From positions 783,501 to 847,500 of the forward strand of contig JAQISU010000070.1 of the NCBI GenBank assembly GCA_029339505.1: a DNA stretch of 64,000 bases, read 5' to 3'. How positions within the stretch are numbered: position 1 is the stretch's first letter; each line of letters starts with the position of its first letter. This document shows, one piece after another, positions 27,964 to 40,447 of this stretch. The DNA is from Unio delphinus (Eukaryota; Mollusca; Bivalvia; Unionida; Unionidae). The notes beneath the pieces were generated by a model. That model was not told the origin of the DNA, made no database searches, and was given only the letters and a program-made list of their open reading frames with translations. Both the position numbers and the translations under genes were made by a program.

Positions 27964-27966
27964 TAA
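27770..27966. repeat. Compound microsatellite (AT)n-(GCAT)n-(ACAT)n
   Basis: An AT run to about 27820, five GCAT steps, then about 30 ACAT steps and a final AT run. Both the (AT)n and (ATGC)n parts are self-complementary. Open frames on both strands here are simple-sequence artefacts. Confidence 0.98.
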
Positions 27967-28499
27967 TCATTATATGAGCTTGGATAGATATGTGATGTAC
28001 CTGAAGTATTTGACATGGAAGACTAGGATAAGAAATGACATGCAAAAATCAAACCTTGAAACTTGAAACTGACGATAGCAGATTTGATTCTAATTGGAGA
28101 ATGACTTTTCTCTTATTGCTTAGTTTAATTAGTGTTGGTAGCACGATATAGCATGGCGAATCTAATCAGAGAGTGGTTTTTCTCTCAATGTGGATTTTGA
28201 TTTATTGTCCATTGCATGATAGAGGAGTATAGCTCAACATATAATACATTATGAAATAACTAAATATATTGAAATGAGGTGATAGTATTTCTTTGTAATA
28301 TAGGCCACTGGCCCATGATATATATTTATACAGCATGAGGTACAAAATGATGTTTTAGTAAGTACAACAGAACATCATGTCTATTTTAAGTACAAGAAAA
28401 TAACCATTATTGCATTTTTCAAATTGGGCGAGATAAAAATATAAATTACATAGTTGTCACATAAACTAATTTAAAGAGAATACTAGAACCTGTATGGAA
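27967..28499. other. AT-rich interval, no gene seen
   Basis: A diverged duplication is visible (GATTCTAATTGGAGAATGAC near 28085 and GAATCTAATCAGAGAGTGG near 28158). No coding signal was recognised. Confidence 0.5.
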
Positions 28500-29778
28500 T
28501 AAGTTTTATTGTATCGATCTAGAGTCTTGTGTAGCAAGAGTTTTGTTGTATTGATCTAGAGTCTTATGTAGCAAGAGTTTTGTTGTATTGATCTAGAGTC
28601 TTATGTAGCAAGAGTTTTGTTGTAATGATCTAGAGTCTTATGTAGCAAGAGTTTTGTTGTATAGATCTAGAGTCTTATGTAGCAAGAGTTTGTTGTATAG
28701 ATCTAGAGTCTTATGTAGCAAGAGTTTTGTTGTATTGATCTAGAGTCTTATGTAGCAAGAGTTTTGTTGTATTGATCTAGATTCTTATGTAGCAAGAGTT
28801 TTGTTGTATAGATCTAGAGTCTTATGTAGCAAGAGTTTTGTTGTATTGATCTAGAGTCTTATGTAGCAAGAGTTTTGTTGTATTGATCTAGAGTCTTATG
28901 TAGCAAGAGTTTGTTGTATAGATCTAGAGTCTTATGTAGCAAGAGTTTTGTTGTATTGATCTAGAGTCTTATGTAGCAAGAGTTTTGTTTTATAGATCTA
29001 GAGTCTTATGTAGCAAGAGTTTGTTGTATAGATCTAGTCTTATGTAGCAAGAGTTTTGTTGTATTGATCTAGAGTCTTATGTAGCAAGTTTTGTTGTATT
29101 GATCTAGAGTCTTATGTAGCAAGAGTTTGTTGTATAGATCTAGAGTCTTATGTAGCAAGAGTTTTGTTGTATTGATCTAGAGTCTTATGTAGCAAGAGTT
29201 TGTTGTATTGATCTAGAGTCTTATGTAGCAAGAGTTTTGTTGTATAGATCTAGAGTCTTATGTAGCAAGAGTTTTGTTGTATTGATCTAGAGTCTTATGT
29301 AGCAAGAGTTTTGTTGTATTGATCTAGAGTCTTATGTAGCAAGAGTTTTGTTGTATTGATCTAGAGTCTTATGTAGCAAGAGTTTTGTTGTATTGATCTA
29401 GAGTCTTATGTAGCAAGAGTTTTGCTGTGTTGATCTAGTCTTATGTAGCAAGAGTTTTGTTGTATTGATCTAGAGTCTTATGTAGCAAGAGTTTTGTTGT
29501 ATAGATCTAGAGTCTTATGTAGCAAGAGTTTTGTTGTATTGATCTAGAGTCTTATGTAGCAAGAGTTTTGTTGTATAGATCTAGAGTCTTATGTAGCAAG
29601 AGTTTGTTGTATAGATCTAGAGTCTTATGTAGCAAGAGTTTGTTGTATTGATCTAGAGTCTTATGTAGCAAGAGTTTTGTTGTATTGATCTAGAGTCTTA
29701 TGTAGCAAGAGTTTTGTTGTATAGATCTAGAGTCTTATGTAGCAAGAGTTTGTTGTATAGATCTAGAGTCTTATGTAA
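28500..29778. repeat. 36/37-bp minisatellite, about 35 units
   Basis: Units read GATCTAGAGTCTTATGTAGC then AAGAGTTTTGTTGTATT. Variants are TTTTG/TTTG (37 or 36 bp), GTATTGATC/GTATAGATC and occasional loss of an AG (GATCTAGTCTT). The first and last units are the most diverged, as expected for array edges. Confidence 0.97.
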
Positions 29779-30521
29779 CAAAAGTCATAGATAAAACAGT
29801 TTCTCCAATCTTTAAGGCTTTTATAGTAAACATGTCTAAATTAGACATTATAAACTTACTTTTATCATTTTGGATAAAAATCCTAAATTCTTCCAAGGTT
29901 GGATTTTTCTATACTAAGGTGCGTACATATTTTCTTCATAATTTTCCATATAACAGACAAGAAGTAATAAATAGAATTAATTTTCAATATTAATTCAGTG
30001 CATGACATTAAACTACCACACTGTACACATTGTAACAATATTACAATTATTAAAGCTTCATTAAAAATCCAAATTACAGAAAGACAGACAGACACAGTCA
30101 CACAAACACACAATTATTTCTTATCACAATTGATTTTTGTCCCTCTTGATCAAGTTGTTCCTTATTCCTCTGACCCAATGGGCTCTTTTCCTCATCATGC
30201 TTGTGTTTTGACTCTATATTTAAAAAAAACTAGGCAACAGAAAGAAGCAAAACCAAGCTTTGTCAAACATTTCAGTTAACAAAGTTATAAATGATAATGT
30301 AAGGGGAATGTACAGTATTTTTAAGCGAATCCTAAAAACGCCTGTGTGGTTGTCCAGAACTCTTTGGAATAATTCAAACTTTATGTAGTTCCAGAATAAT
30401 ATTATTGTCCAAATAATCAGCACTTTCTATTTCAACTGAACAGTCCAGACAACTAGTTTTTTGTGTGAATAATATTGAAGTACAAGATCTGCGACTTACA
30501 ATGGGAACACAAGAAATAAGT
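29779..30521. other. AT-rich interval, no gene seen
   Basis: Open frames at 29883-30113 (minus) and 29998-30279 (plus) overlap on opposite strands and show no recognisable motif. A short (ACAC)n patch lies near 30092-30110. Confidence 0.5.
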
Positions 30522-30750
30522 ACAGGACCCTGAGTGATCTAAAGCGCTTTCCATTACAGATCACTGCTATCTCACTTCTGTCTGTGTGGGTTCGAGTCTC
30601 AGATTCGGCTAATGTGCGTATGTGAGAAAGCTTGCCTGTAGTTTCTTGTGGGTTGGTGGTCCTTCCTCCACCATTAATACTGGCCACCATGTATAGCCTA
30701 TTGTTTGCTGAAAAATGGCGTTAAACCCAACAACAACAACAACAATAAAA
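30522..30750 (+). mobile_element. tRNA-derived SINE-like element
   Basis: A Pol III type 2 promoter is recognisable, with an A-box-like TGATCTAAAGC at 30535-30545 and a B box GGTTCGAGTCT at 30589-30599, spaced as in tRNA-derived SINEs. The body runs to AAAATGGCGTTAAACCCAAC and ends in an (AAC)n tail at about 30729-30745. Such an element is copied by a partner LINE. The family is not named because no database comparison was possible. The open frames on the minus strand over it are incidental. Confidence 0.72.
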
Positions 30751-31239
30751 ATGACTCCAAAAAAGTAACAAATCTGACTGCTCAGTTCTCTCCTTATATA
30801 CATGTTCTATTATGACTATATTTCACAACACATCCCCACATGACAGATGATACTACTCAAAAAATATTTCCAAATGCCTTCTCATGTAACCTAGCCCAAC
30901 CAATGGAAAAATACTTAATTCTTGGAAGCAAGCCCTATAAGCCATGGCCAAATTAACGCAAAGTTGCCAACATTTCTTATCATTAAGGTTATTAGTAATT
31001 GTCAATACATATGCTTCTATTTATGGAACCTATGTAATTTTAATATTCCTAAAACAGACTCCAGTCATGTAGGCAAATTCAGATAACCACTACAATTTAC
31101 AGCCATGAATAAAATTTAGAAAAAAATGATATACCAGGTCTTGCTAAAATATAAATATACATAACACATTGGTTCTTGCTCCAAATGATTTGCATTCCTG
31201 TAATCAAAATTGATCCTTTTTTTATTGAGCCTAATTTGC
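30751..31239. other. Unique interval, no gene seen
   Basis: AT-rich sequence without a recognisable motif, exon or repeat on either strand. Confidence 0.5.
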
Positions 31240-31465
31240 TGTTTGTATTCCTGTAGGCAAAGCTGGCTCTCATTCCACTTGCCCCAGTTGGTTTGTATTC
31301 CTGTAGGCAAAGCTGGCTCTCATTCCACTTGCCCCAGTTGGTTTGTATTCCTGTAGGCAAAGCTGGCTCTCATTCCACTTGCCCCAGTTGGTTTGTATTC
31401 TTCTAGGCAAAGCTGACTCTCATTTCACTTGCCACAGCTGGCCTGTATTCCTCTGTGAAAAGCTG
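31240..31465. repeat. 50-bp tandem repeat, about 4.5 units
   Basis: CTGTAGGCAAAGCTGGCTCT recurs at 31251, 31301 and 31351, with diverged copies at 31401 and 31451. Confidence 0.95.
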
Positions 31466-31741
31466 ACTTATTTCTCTAAGCCTCAATGATCATTACTAAA
31501 ATATATAGTCAACTGTTTCAAAATGCTGTCATGGAGAACACAGGCAGATCATGAAAATGTATATAAATACAATTTCAATCAATATTAAAGATCATCAGAA
31601 TTGGGATTGTTTCCACATACATGGAAGTGGGTCATGGGTGGTAGAGTGGAGAAAAAATCAACGTTTCCACCACTTTACCTTTTATCAGCGATCAGTGTAT
31701 GGGCAACTATTTTTTAAACATCATCAGTCACAAAATCTCCA

Positions 31742-32945
31742 CAGTCATTCTTTTATCATTTGCAACAATTATCACAACACTGACAATCATTCTTTTATCA
31801 TTTGTAACAGTATCACAATACTGACACATTCTTTTATCATTTGCAACAGTATCACAACCCTGACACATTCTTTTCTCATTTACAACAGTATCACAACACT
31901 GATACATTCTTTTCTCATTTGCAACAGTATTACAAAAACGACACATTCTTTTATCATTTACAACAGTATCACAACATTGACATTCTTTTATCATTTGTAA
32001 CAGTATCACAACACTGACACATTCTTTTATCATTTGCAACAGTACCACAACACTGACACATTCTTTTATCATTCGCAACAGCATCACAACACTGACATTC
32101 TTTTATCATTTGCAACAGTATCACAACACTGACACATTCTTTTATCATTTGCAACAGTATCACAACAATGACATATTCTTTTATCATTTGCAACAGCATC
32201 ACAACACTGACACATTCTTTTATCATTTGCAACAGTATCACAACAATGACCCATTCTTTTATCATTTGTAACAGTATCACAACACTGACACATTCTTTTA
32301 TCATTTGAAACAGTATCACAACACTGACACATTCTTTTCTAATTTACAACAGTATCACAACACTTATACATTCTTTTCTCATTTGCAACAGTATCACAAA
32401 AACGACACATTCTTTTATCATTTGCAACAGTATCACAACATTGACATTCTTTTATCATTTATAACAGTATCACAACACTGACACATTCTTTTATCATTTG
32501 CAACAGTATCACAACACTGACACATTCTTTTATCATTTACAACAGCATCACAACACTGACTCATTCTTTTATCATTTGCAACAGTATCACAACACTGACA
32601 CATTACATTATCATTTGCAACAATATCCCAACACTGACACATTCTTCTATCATTTACAACAGTATCACAACACTGACACATTCTTTTATCATTTGCAACA
32701 GTATCACAACACTGACATTTTTTATCATTTGTAACAGTATCACAACACTGATACATTCTCTTATCATTTGTAACAGTATCACAACACTGACACAATCTGT
32801 TATCATTTGCAACAGGATCACAACAATGACACATTCTTTTATCATATGCAACAGTATCACATCACCAACACATTCTGTTATCATTTGCAGCAGTGTCACA
32901 ACACTGATACAGTCATTCTGTTATCATTTGCAACAGTATCACATC
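31742..32945. repeat. 39-bp minisatellite, about 31 units
   Basis: Units read CATTCTTTTATCATTTGCAA then CAGTATCACAACACTGACA. The 39-bp unit (13 codons) leaves several frames open on both strands. A 36-bp variant lacking ACA (TGACATTC) recurs, and the pattern of variants at 31850-31990 is repeated at 32330-32460, suggesting a block duplication of about 480 bp. Confidence 0.97.
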
Positions 32946-33378
32946 CCATACAGTGTTGTTCATGATACTGTTCATATTTTTCTTCTTATTCTAACTAGTG
33001 CTTGTCATAATCTTTTTTAAAACCATTTATGATTAGTTTAATTTAAATTTAATATCCAAATGAAGTTGTAAAAGCCATTTATGATTAGATTAATTTAAAT
33101 TTAATATCCAAATGAAGTTGTGTATATGATGAAAAATCTTAGCTAAGACAACTCTTTGTGAACATCAAGCTCAGTTATAAGACAACTGTTTAGTACATTG
33201 GATATGTCAAATTATCTTAAAACACCTTGTTACCTTTTGTAAAGTTATAAAAATCAAATTGAGTTTATTAAGTTTGAAACCTTAAGTGAAACACCTATTT
33301 GAAAGAATTATTGTCTAAAGTAGTCCTTATCGACAAGTTCTTTTCTAAGAAGAATGCATCTGTGAAACTGGGCCCTGC

Positions 33379-33459
<81 letters not shown>

Positions 33460-33915
33460 ATAAAGGATTTCTTTTCTGAGAATGCATTCTTAAAACTGGA
33501 CCTTGCAGACTAAAATGTAATTTCAAGCATACAGTAATGAAATCATTATATATGACTAATAAAATGACATCTTTCCCAAGAATGCATTCATGAAACAGGG
33601 CTCAGCAGACTAAATTCTTAATCTCCAGGACCCAATGAAGAATTAATTTTTTTGGAACAGAATAAATTCCAATTAAATATAAACTACCTTTAAAACTCTT
33701 TCAAAATTGTTGGGAAAATAGAATATAAATAATTATCACTGTTAAACTTAATAATTTTTATTTCCTGTTTTACATAAATGTAAACAAGAAGTCATGACAA
33801 CAAGTCAAGATCATGGATCAAGGGAAATTACTCAAGAATACCAAATGGGTAATCAGTTCAGGTGTCCTCCCTTAAATCTTCTGAGACGGAAAAAGACATC
33901 CAGCTTTTCATATCT
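32946..33915. other. Interval with small duplications and a (GT)n-(AT)n microsatellite, no gene seen
   Basis: A 51-bp-scale duplication lies at about 33023-33124 (CCATTTATGATTAG twice). The (GT)n run is at 33379-33426 and the (AT)n at 33427-33455. Three diverged copies of a phrase around GAATGCATTCTTGAAAC-like sequence lie near 33350, 33480 and 33580. Confidence 0.7.
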
Positions 33916-34828
33916 TCTGTACTTGCATGATCGAGACAAGAGGAGGGAACTGGTCAGATGTTCAGCAGCACAGTGCCTCAATGATCATAATAGGTCATTG
34001 GAGGGCGTAACATCACCAACCTACTCTTTGCAGGCGACATTGATGGGTTGGCAGGCAGTGAAGATCAGCTTGCCACCTTAGTGAAGAACCTGGATGAAAC
34101 ATCTTCCAGATTTGACATGGAGATAAGCGCCAAGAAGACAAAGCTGATGACAAATAGTGGCAAACAAATCTCAAGCAAGATTAACGTCAGACGACAGGAA
34201 CTTGAAACAGTGGGCCAATTCAAATATCTTGGTTCCATAATCTCCAAAGAGGGATCAAGTGCAGTAATTTTGTCATGAGCAGTGCAAACAACGGCAGCTA
34301 TGTCAAAGCTAAGACCCATCTGGAGAGACAAGAATATCTGTCTGAAAACTAAAATCAGACTATTGAGAGCACTAGTCATCTCAATCTTTTTGTATTCATG
34401 TGAGGCCTGGACCCTGACAGCAGAATTACAACGAATAATCCATGCACTTGAAATGAGATGCTACAGAACCATCCTTGGCATCTCTTACATGGACCACATC
34501 ACAAATGAAGAAGTGCATAACACCATCAGGCACAAAGTAGGCCATTATGAAGACCTCCTCCCCACTGTCAAAAAGAGAAAGCTGATATGGTATGGCCATG
34601 TCACTAGAGCCAAAAGTCTATCCACAACAGTACTGCAGGGCAGTGTCCAAGGTAGCAGAAGGAGAGATAGACAGAAAAAAAGTGGACTGACAACATCACA
34701 GAATGGACCAGCAAAAGTTTTGCAGAGACACAGGCATTGGCACATGATCGAGACAAGTGGAGGGAACTGGTCAGATGTTCAGCAGCACAGTGCCTCAACA
34801 ACCACACTAGGTCAAGGGACTGATGATG
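33916..34828 (+). pseudogene. RTE-like LINE 3' end, rearranged and inactive
   Basis: These are the C-terminal parts of a non-LTR retrotransposon reverse transcriptase. Frame 1 reads IGGRNITNLLFAGDIDGLAG (about 33993-34052). This is the catalytic FADD box with the first aspartate replaced by glycine. MEISAKKTKLMTN and FKYLGSIISKEG follow, then a TGA at 34276-34278. After that come IRLLRALVISIFLYSCEAWT and KLIWYGHVTRAKSLSTTVLQ. A frameshift near 34680 follows, and the ORF end HDRDKWRELVRCSAAQ lies in another frame (about 34744-34791). The element stops in a (GAT)n tail at 34822-34838, a short-3'-UTR style typical of the RTE group. On the left, a second copy of the ORF end (HDRDKRRELVRCSAAQ, about 33925-33972) is fused to the palm domain, so the 5' side is rearranged. 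Confidence 0.88.
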
Positions 34829-35822
34829 ATGATGATGATCTTAGAAGAAGTACGTTAATTCCCATTGGACACGTTGGTAAGGTGGTATCTAGAAGAATTA
34901 AGTTAATTCCTATTGGATGTGTTAACTAATCTGAGTGTTTCAACAATTTTGGAAATTCTGCAATAGAAGATGGAATGAACCCTGAATCTTGTATGAATAC
35001 TGTGACAGGTGATACAAAGAATGCCATCCAGAGTAACCCCATGTTCAGTCAACCACTTTACAGCATAGAAAACATAATCATCTGTATAAGTTAAAAAGAT
35101 CGTAGGAATCATATTGAAGTGGTTTAGAAAATCAGAAGGAGGACATAAAATCAATGTGTTGCTGGTGATAAAATCAATTGTATTGAAAATGAAACACTGA
35201 ATTCAAAAGAAAAACAAAATCCTATGCAAAATGCCCCATGAATTTATTGGCAATCATAAAATGTACTTAATTCCAAAGTTCTATTCCATTTATGACACTT
35301 AGCAAATTTCATGATATATTATAAATAAGATACACAAGTACAAAAGTACTTAACAAGCTTGGTATTACAACATATATATATATGTCAATATCTATATATG
35401 ACCATAATAATAAGAATTGATAAAACTGTGTGGTATAAACATTTAAATTGATGGACGGAGGATAGCCAGACACTAAACATATTAAAACTGAATTTCTAGA
35501 TTAAATATGTATATCTAAATCACTATGTACCAAATTTCAAAGAGAATTCTTGAAAGATGTCGAAATTCTGTTCCTGAAAGAAAAGTTTGACAAATGGACA
35601 CATGTACAATGGGCAAAGAATATTAAAAATATGAAAACTGAAGAATTGTGAAAATCAGAAGTAATACTTGTATCTGTACCACTAGTCTTATACACAGAAA
35701 AATTTCACTGAGAAATTTGAAACAGTTTTGGAGTCATGCACCAGAAACAAAAGTGACAATAAAGGAAGAATGAATGCAGAAATGGACAAGAGCTCTGTAG
35801 AATCGTCGAAAGACCTAATATA
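34829..35822. other. Interval with one unidentified minus-strand open frame
   Basis: Two imperfect copies of AGAAGAA...GTTAATTCC.ATTGGA lie at 34842-34920. The minus-strand frame at 34903-35154 (83 codons, open further upstream) has fairly protein-like composition, including YTDDYVFYAVKWLTEHGVTL. It could be an old coding relic, but no family was recognised. The rest is AT-rich. Confidence 0.4.
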
Positions 35823-35870
35823 TGTACCAACTTTCATACAGACATCTGGACCACTAGGCTAATATACATA
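35823..35870. repeat. Left-flank unit of the 44-bp minisatellite
   Basis: One unit (CATACAGACATCTGGACCAC) lies immediately left of the DNA transposon. The rest of the array lies on its right at 37583, so the element separates the two parts. Confidence 0.85.
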
Positions 35871-37582
35871 CAGTGGGACCCCGCTATAACACAGTAGTTG
35901 GGAGCCATAGAATCCGACCGTGTTATGAACCGAACTGTGTTATAAGCAACCATGTACAATACCAACACATTTTTGGATTTAAATGGGGGGGGGGGTTTAC
36001 ATAAAGACGGGTGCGAAAATGCATGTCACAATTACCATTTATTCTCAATATATATTAAATGAGAAAAACATTTGCTGTGGTAACAAATTGCAGATATAAT
36101 ATATTACTTTATTCAGAGAACCATGCATTGGTACATACACGTGTCTAATTTATATATACATGTATAATCTATTGCATGAAAAGAGTATCAATACCGTGTA
36201 CTCACCAGTGAATCTTGTAACATACAATGAATCCATAATACAAATATTTCCATCGAAAATATCCACACACGGAGGTAAAATATTCAATAATTTTGTCACA
36301 GATCATTATGTGACTGAATTCAATGAAAAGAAAATAACAAAAATTACGTAACGGGTGTACGTAATGAATGATGAAATAGTACATGTCCGTAGATTAAATA
36401 ATGGAAGCTAAAGTGTATTCTTATAATAACTACATGTACATCTCAGGATCTTTCTGTCTCTGAATTCAGTCATTGTAAATTTCAGAACATTTTCCCACCC
36501 AAGCTGCTAGTCAAAGTCCTCTGAACTTGCCGCCCAGCTATTTAGTCATGTTCTTTTGATGTACTTCTAATAAATACAGCAGGCAGAACTGGCTGTATTT
36601 TAACCACTGAATTATGTCACTGTAAATATCAGCACAGCTAAAATGATAAAGTAATGAACACTAACTTTGACTCCCAGCTATTTGCATGCATACGGAGGTC
36701 TCCTTCATGGAGTGATTTATGTGTCCCAGATCAAATATTTGCATTGAAATACGCGTAATTAAGCGTTTCCGAGACCTCAGTGTCATATACATTTTATACC
36801 ATTACATTTCTCATCTGTCAATAGCTATTATTTTTTTGGAAAACTCTGATTTTTAGCTGCTTTCTGCTAATGTCACGTTTGCTCTTGGTAAAGTCAATTA
36901 TAGTTCTGAGTTGCACAATTCGAATTTGCTAGTCAAAAGATTGCATAAAACAACACCGCCAAGTCATGTACACATGTTGGCGGCTTTTGTTTCTTTGATC
37001 ATTTCCCCCCTGATTTGAACAAGTTTAGCTCGGCAGTTCACTTTGATGATAAACAATGTACTTAAATTAATTGATTTATATATTCTGATGATAATCTTTT
37101 ATCAACCGCCGCATTGGCTGTTGCTTTGTTGTGTATGAAATTCAGAGAACATATATCGGAGATTATTAGAGCAACGATTGTATTCGGAATGCATTCAAGA
37201 CAAACACAAAGTAGACACGATGGCTTCATTACTCAGGAATCAGTAATTATAATATTGACACTTATGAGCTGTCATTTTTCAACAATAAACAAATATCAAA
37301 GTTCTCAGTAGGCCCAGCAATTGGTTCGTATTTCCAACGTTTATTTTGGCACAAAACTAGAAGAAATTTGATAATACATTTTCTACACGTTCTTTTTCGC
37401 ACTGTTTAGATGAATATGAGAATGATAATTAAACTCTTGATGTATTTTTTTTTACATACTTAATTTTTTTTAAAATTTATTTTTTGGTCTTTGAGAAAAA
37501 TACCTGTAATAAATTACATGCCACGACCGGGTTATATCCTAATTCGTGTTATAACGGGGCGGGTTATAGCAGGGTCCCACTG
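35871..37582. mobile_element. Non-autonomous TA-flanked DNA transposon A (pogo/Tc1-mariner-like), 1,712 bp
   Basis: The left end is CAGTGGGACCCCGCTATAAC (35871-35890). The right end, read on the minus strand, is CAGTGGGACCCTGCTATAAC, identical at 19 of 20 positions. Both ends are flanked by TA, the usual target of the Tc1/mariner superfamily. The terminal sequence resembles pogo-type ends, which is inference. No transposase is encoded; the longest frame (36160-36351) is 63 codons. A poly-G run lies at 35985-35994. Segment 36105-36605 is shared in inverted orientation with transposon B (54240-54730). A diverged internal duplication (CTGAATTcAGTCAtTGTAAA) occurs near 36462 and 36607. Confidence 0.88.
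36105..36605. repeat. 0.5-kb module shared by DNA transposons A and B, copy in A
   Basis: It begins TACTTTATTCAGAGAACC and ends CTGTATTTTAACC. It matches the reverse complement of 54240-54730 closely by eye. Neither boundary shows its own terminal inverted repeat. Confidence 0.9.
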
Positions 37583-38186
37583 TACCAACTTTCATACGGA
37601 TATCTGGACCACTAGTCTAATATAATTATCAGATTTCATACAGATATCTGGATGATTAGTCTAATATAATTATCAGATTTCATACAGATATCTGGACCAC
37701 TAGTCTAATATAATTATCAAGTTTCATACAGACATCTGGACCACTAGTCTAATATAATTATCAAGTTTCATACAGATATCTGGACCAATAGCCTAATATA
37801 ATTATCAGATTTCATACAGATATCTGGACCACTAGTCTAATATATATAATTATCAGATTTCATACAGATATCTGAACCACTAGTCTAACATAATTATCAA
37901 GTTTCATACAGATATCTGGACCAATAGCCTAATATAATTATCAGATTTCATACAGATATCTGGACCACTAGTCTAATATATATAATTATCAAGTTTCATA
38001 CAGATATCTGGACCACTAGTCTAATATAATTATCAAGTTTCATACAGATATCTGGACCACTAGTCTAATATAATTATCAAATTTCATACAGACATCTGGA
38101 CCAATAGCCTAATATAATTATCAGATTTCATACAGACACCTGGACCACTAGTCTAATATAATTATCAAATTTCATACAGATATCTT
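37583..38186. repeat. 44-bp minisatellite, about 13 units
   Basis: CATACAGATATCTGGACCAC recurs every 44 bp, with some 48-bp units carrying an extra TATA. Variants alternate ACTAGTCT/AATAGCCT and ATCAGATTT/ATCAAGTTT. Confidence 0.95.
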
Positions 38187-39051
38187 AACTGGTTCAGAGT
38201 TTTGTACCAAATATATGAATGTCTACAGACCAATAGATGGTCACATCAATAGCAACATTACATACAGGGGAGATAATACAAGACATTATTTGCACTTGTG
38301 CCCATTTTGTGTTTTCTTTAGAATAATTACTCACAGGCAATACAAAAGTGAAATAGATTCTCTTACAAGTCAAACTGTGCTAAACAATTATTATTATTAT
38401 GGAAGTGGCCAGAATATTAAGATGTACTGTCCATTTATCAGATTTCATACTGTGCATTATAGAAGTAGCCAGAATACTAAGGTTTACTGTACATTTACTG
38501 TCTGTGATCTTGGGTTGATCAGTTGTTATCCCAGTAGACCCAAGTCTATGAATTTTGTTGTAAGTAATCAGTAGAAAATACAACACTTATTCTGATCTGC
38601 CATTAGCAGATTCAGGTCCATGTCATCTGCAGTTGGGCCTTCTTGGAAAAAATGCAGATTTCTCAGAAGAATTTATATTACCCTCAAGGCCACTTCCTCC
38701 CATGTCCATGATGTTTATTGTGATGCTGCCATCATACTGCCTTCAAGGTAACATCATCATGTTATTACAAGTCAATCAAACATGTATGTATACTAAATCC
38801 ATTTCATATTCCCAGGAAGTAAAGGAAATCATTTGATTATCTTCCTCTTTGTTGCAGAAGTATTTCATATGTAGAATGAATTTTGACAAGTTAAACTATA
38901 TCCAGACAACTCCGCTTTTTCATTAACCCATGTTGTATTACTTGTCCACATGTATAATAACAGTTTTATTTACCTGATTTGAGCTCTTGGTAAGATAATT
39001 TCTGCACCTTGTCCTATAATGACCAAGATCAAGAAATAACTGTAAATTTTA
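38187..39051. other. Unique interval with a short duplication, no gene seen
   Basis: A diverged 68-bp-scale duplication lies around GGAAGTGGCCAGAATATTAAG (about 38401) and AGAAGTAGCCAGAATACTAAG (about 38462). The 119-codon plus-strand frame at 38215-38574 spans it and has no recognised domain. Confidence 0.5.
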
Positions 39052-39303
39052 GCAGGACTTATGGTTACAGGTAGGCTTAGTAGGACTGATCGTTACAGGT
39101 AGGCTTAACAGGACTCATCGTTACAGGTAGGCTAAACAGGCCTCATCATTACAGGTAGGCTTAACATGACTCATCGTTACAGGTAGGCTTAACAGGACTC
39201 ATCGTTACAGGTAGGATTAACAGGACTCATCATTAAAGGTAGTCTTAGCAGGACTCATCATTACAGGTAGGCTTAGCAGGAGACTGACGGTTACAGGTAG
39301 GCT
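39052..39303. repeat. 28-bp tandem repeat, about 9 units
   Basis: GTTACAGGTAGGCTTAACAG recurs at 28-bp steps with many substitutions; the last unit has an extra AGACT-type insertion. Confidence 0.93.
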
Positions 39304-39462
39304 AATGTCCCATTGACTTTCAATGCTCTACTACTATAAACAATATAAGTTAATGAGTAATACATTTTCACTGATTACAAATAGCCAATGTACATGTAGC
39401 TTCTCTTAAATGATCACTCTTCAAAATGTCTTTTCCCATCCAGATAAAGCATTGACTCTGAA

Positions 39463-39635
39463 ACAGACATAATCCATCATGTGTAATCTTAAAGAGAAAC
39501 AGACATAATCCATCATGTGTAATCTTAAAGAGAAACAGACATAATCCATCATGTGTAATCTTAAAGAGAAACAGACATAATCCATCATGTGTAATCTTAA
39601 AGAGAAACAGACATAATCCATCATGTGTAATCTTA
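39463..39635. repeat. 36-bp tandem repeat, about 4.8 units
   Basis: AGACATAATCCATCATGTGT recurs every 36 bp with essentially no differences. The identity indicates recent expansion. Confidence 0.96.
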
Positions 39636-39799
39636 ACTTTAATGATACTAAAGTACACCTATCACTGGAAACAACAATGGACAGGTATACTTCACTACCA
39701 TATACAGATCAATACTTTTATTAAACGACTACAACAACCATACCTTGACTTTTTTTTGCAAGCTATCATTACATAACTATACATTGGTTTACTTGCAAG

Positions 39800-40180
39800 C
39801 TATCATTATGTTTGTATGTACATGTGTGTGCATGTCTGTATGTGCATGTGTATATGTGCATGCTTGTTTCTATGTATATGTGTATGTGTATGTTTGTATG
39901 TGTGTGCATGCTTTAAGTGTCAACAAGTGTTTGTATGCTTGTTTGTGTGTACATGTGTGTTTGCATGCTTGTTTGTGTGTACATGTGTGTGTGTGTGTGT
40001 GTGTGTGTATGCTTGTTTGTGTGTACATGTGTGGTTGCATGCTTGTTTGTGTGTACATGTGTGTGTGTGTGCATGCTTGTTTGTGTGAACATGTGTGTGT
40101 GCATGCTTGTTTGTGTGTACATGTGTGTGTGTGTGGTTGCATGCTTGTTTGTGTGTATGTGTGTATATGCATGCATGCAA
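39800..40180. repeat. TG-rich degenerate minisatellite
   Basis: GCATGCTTGTTTGTGTG and ACATGTGTGTG alternate at irregular 25-45-bp spacing with a pure (GT)n core near 39985-40008. Several frames are open on both strands because stops are rare in this composition. Confidence 0.93.
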
Positions 40181-40447
40181 ACAGATTATTACTAGCTTAG
40201 ATATGCGTATGTAATACAAATCCTCAAGATATTGCACTAAGACAGTTGCATTATGATTTGATGGATTAAGCTGATTGTGTGATAAACAAATATCTACAAA
40301 ATACTGTAATGGAGACTAATGTGCTAGCATGAAAATGATTATTAATATAGATTAAAGGGTACAGAATTTAACAATCTTTACAAACCATGTGGTAAATATG
40401 TTGAACTGCACTGTATTCATTGTTATCAAGTTATAAAATAATCCTTA

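Noticed and set aside
27654..28066. Several proteins of 79-110 residues across 27.7-28.0 kb
   Set aside because: They are translations of (AT)n and (ACAT)n microsatellites on both strands.
31728..32899. Cysteine-rich repeat proteins (CQCCDTVANDKRM) on the minus strand
   Set aside because: These look like a toxin or zinc-binding repeat at first sight, but they are one frame of the 39-bp minisatellite; the other frames are open too.
39745..40237. Cysteine/valine- or threonine/histidine-rich proteins
   Set aside because: Frames of a TG-rich minisatellite that rarely encodes stops.
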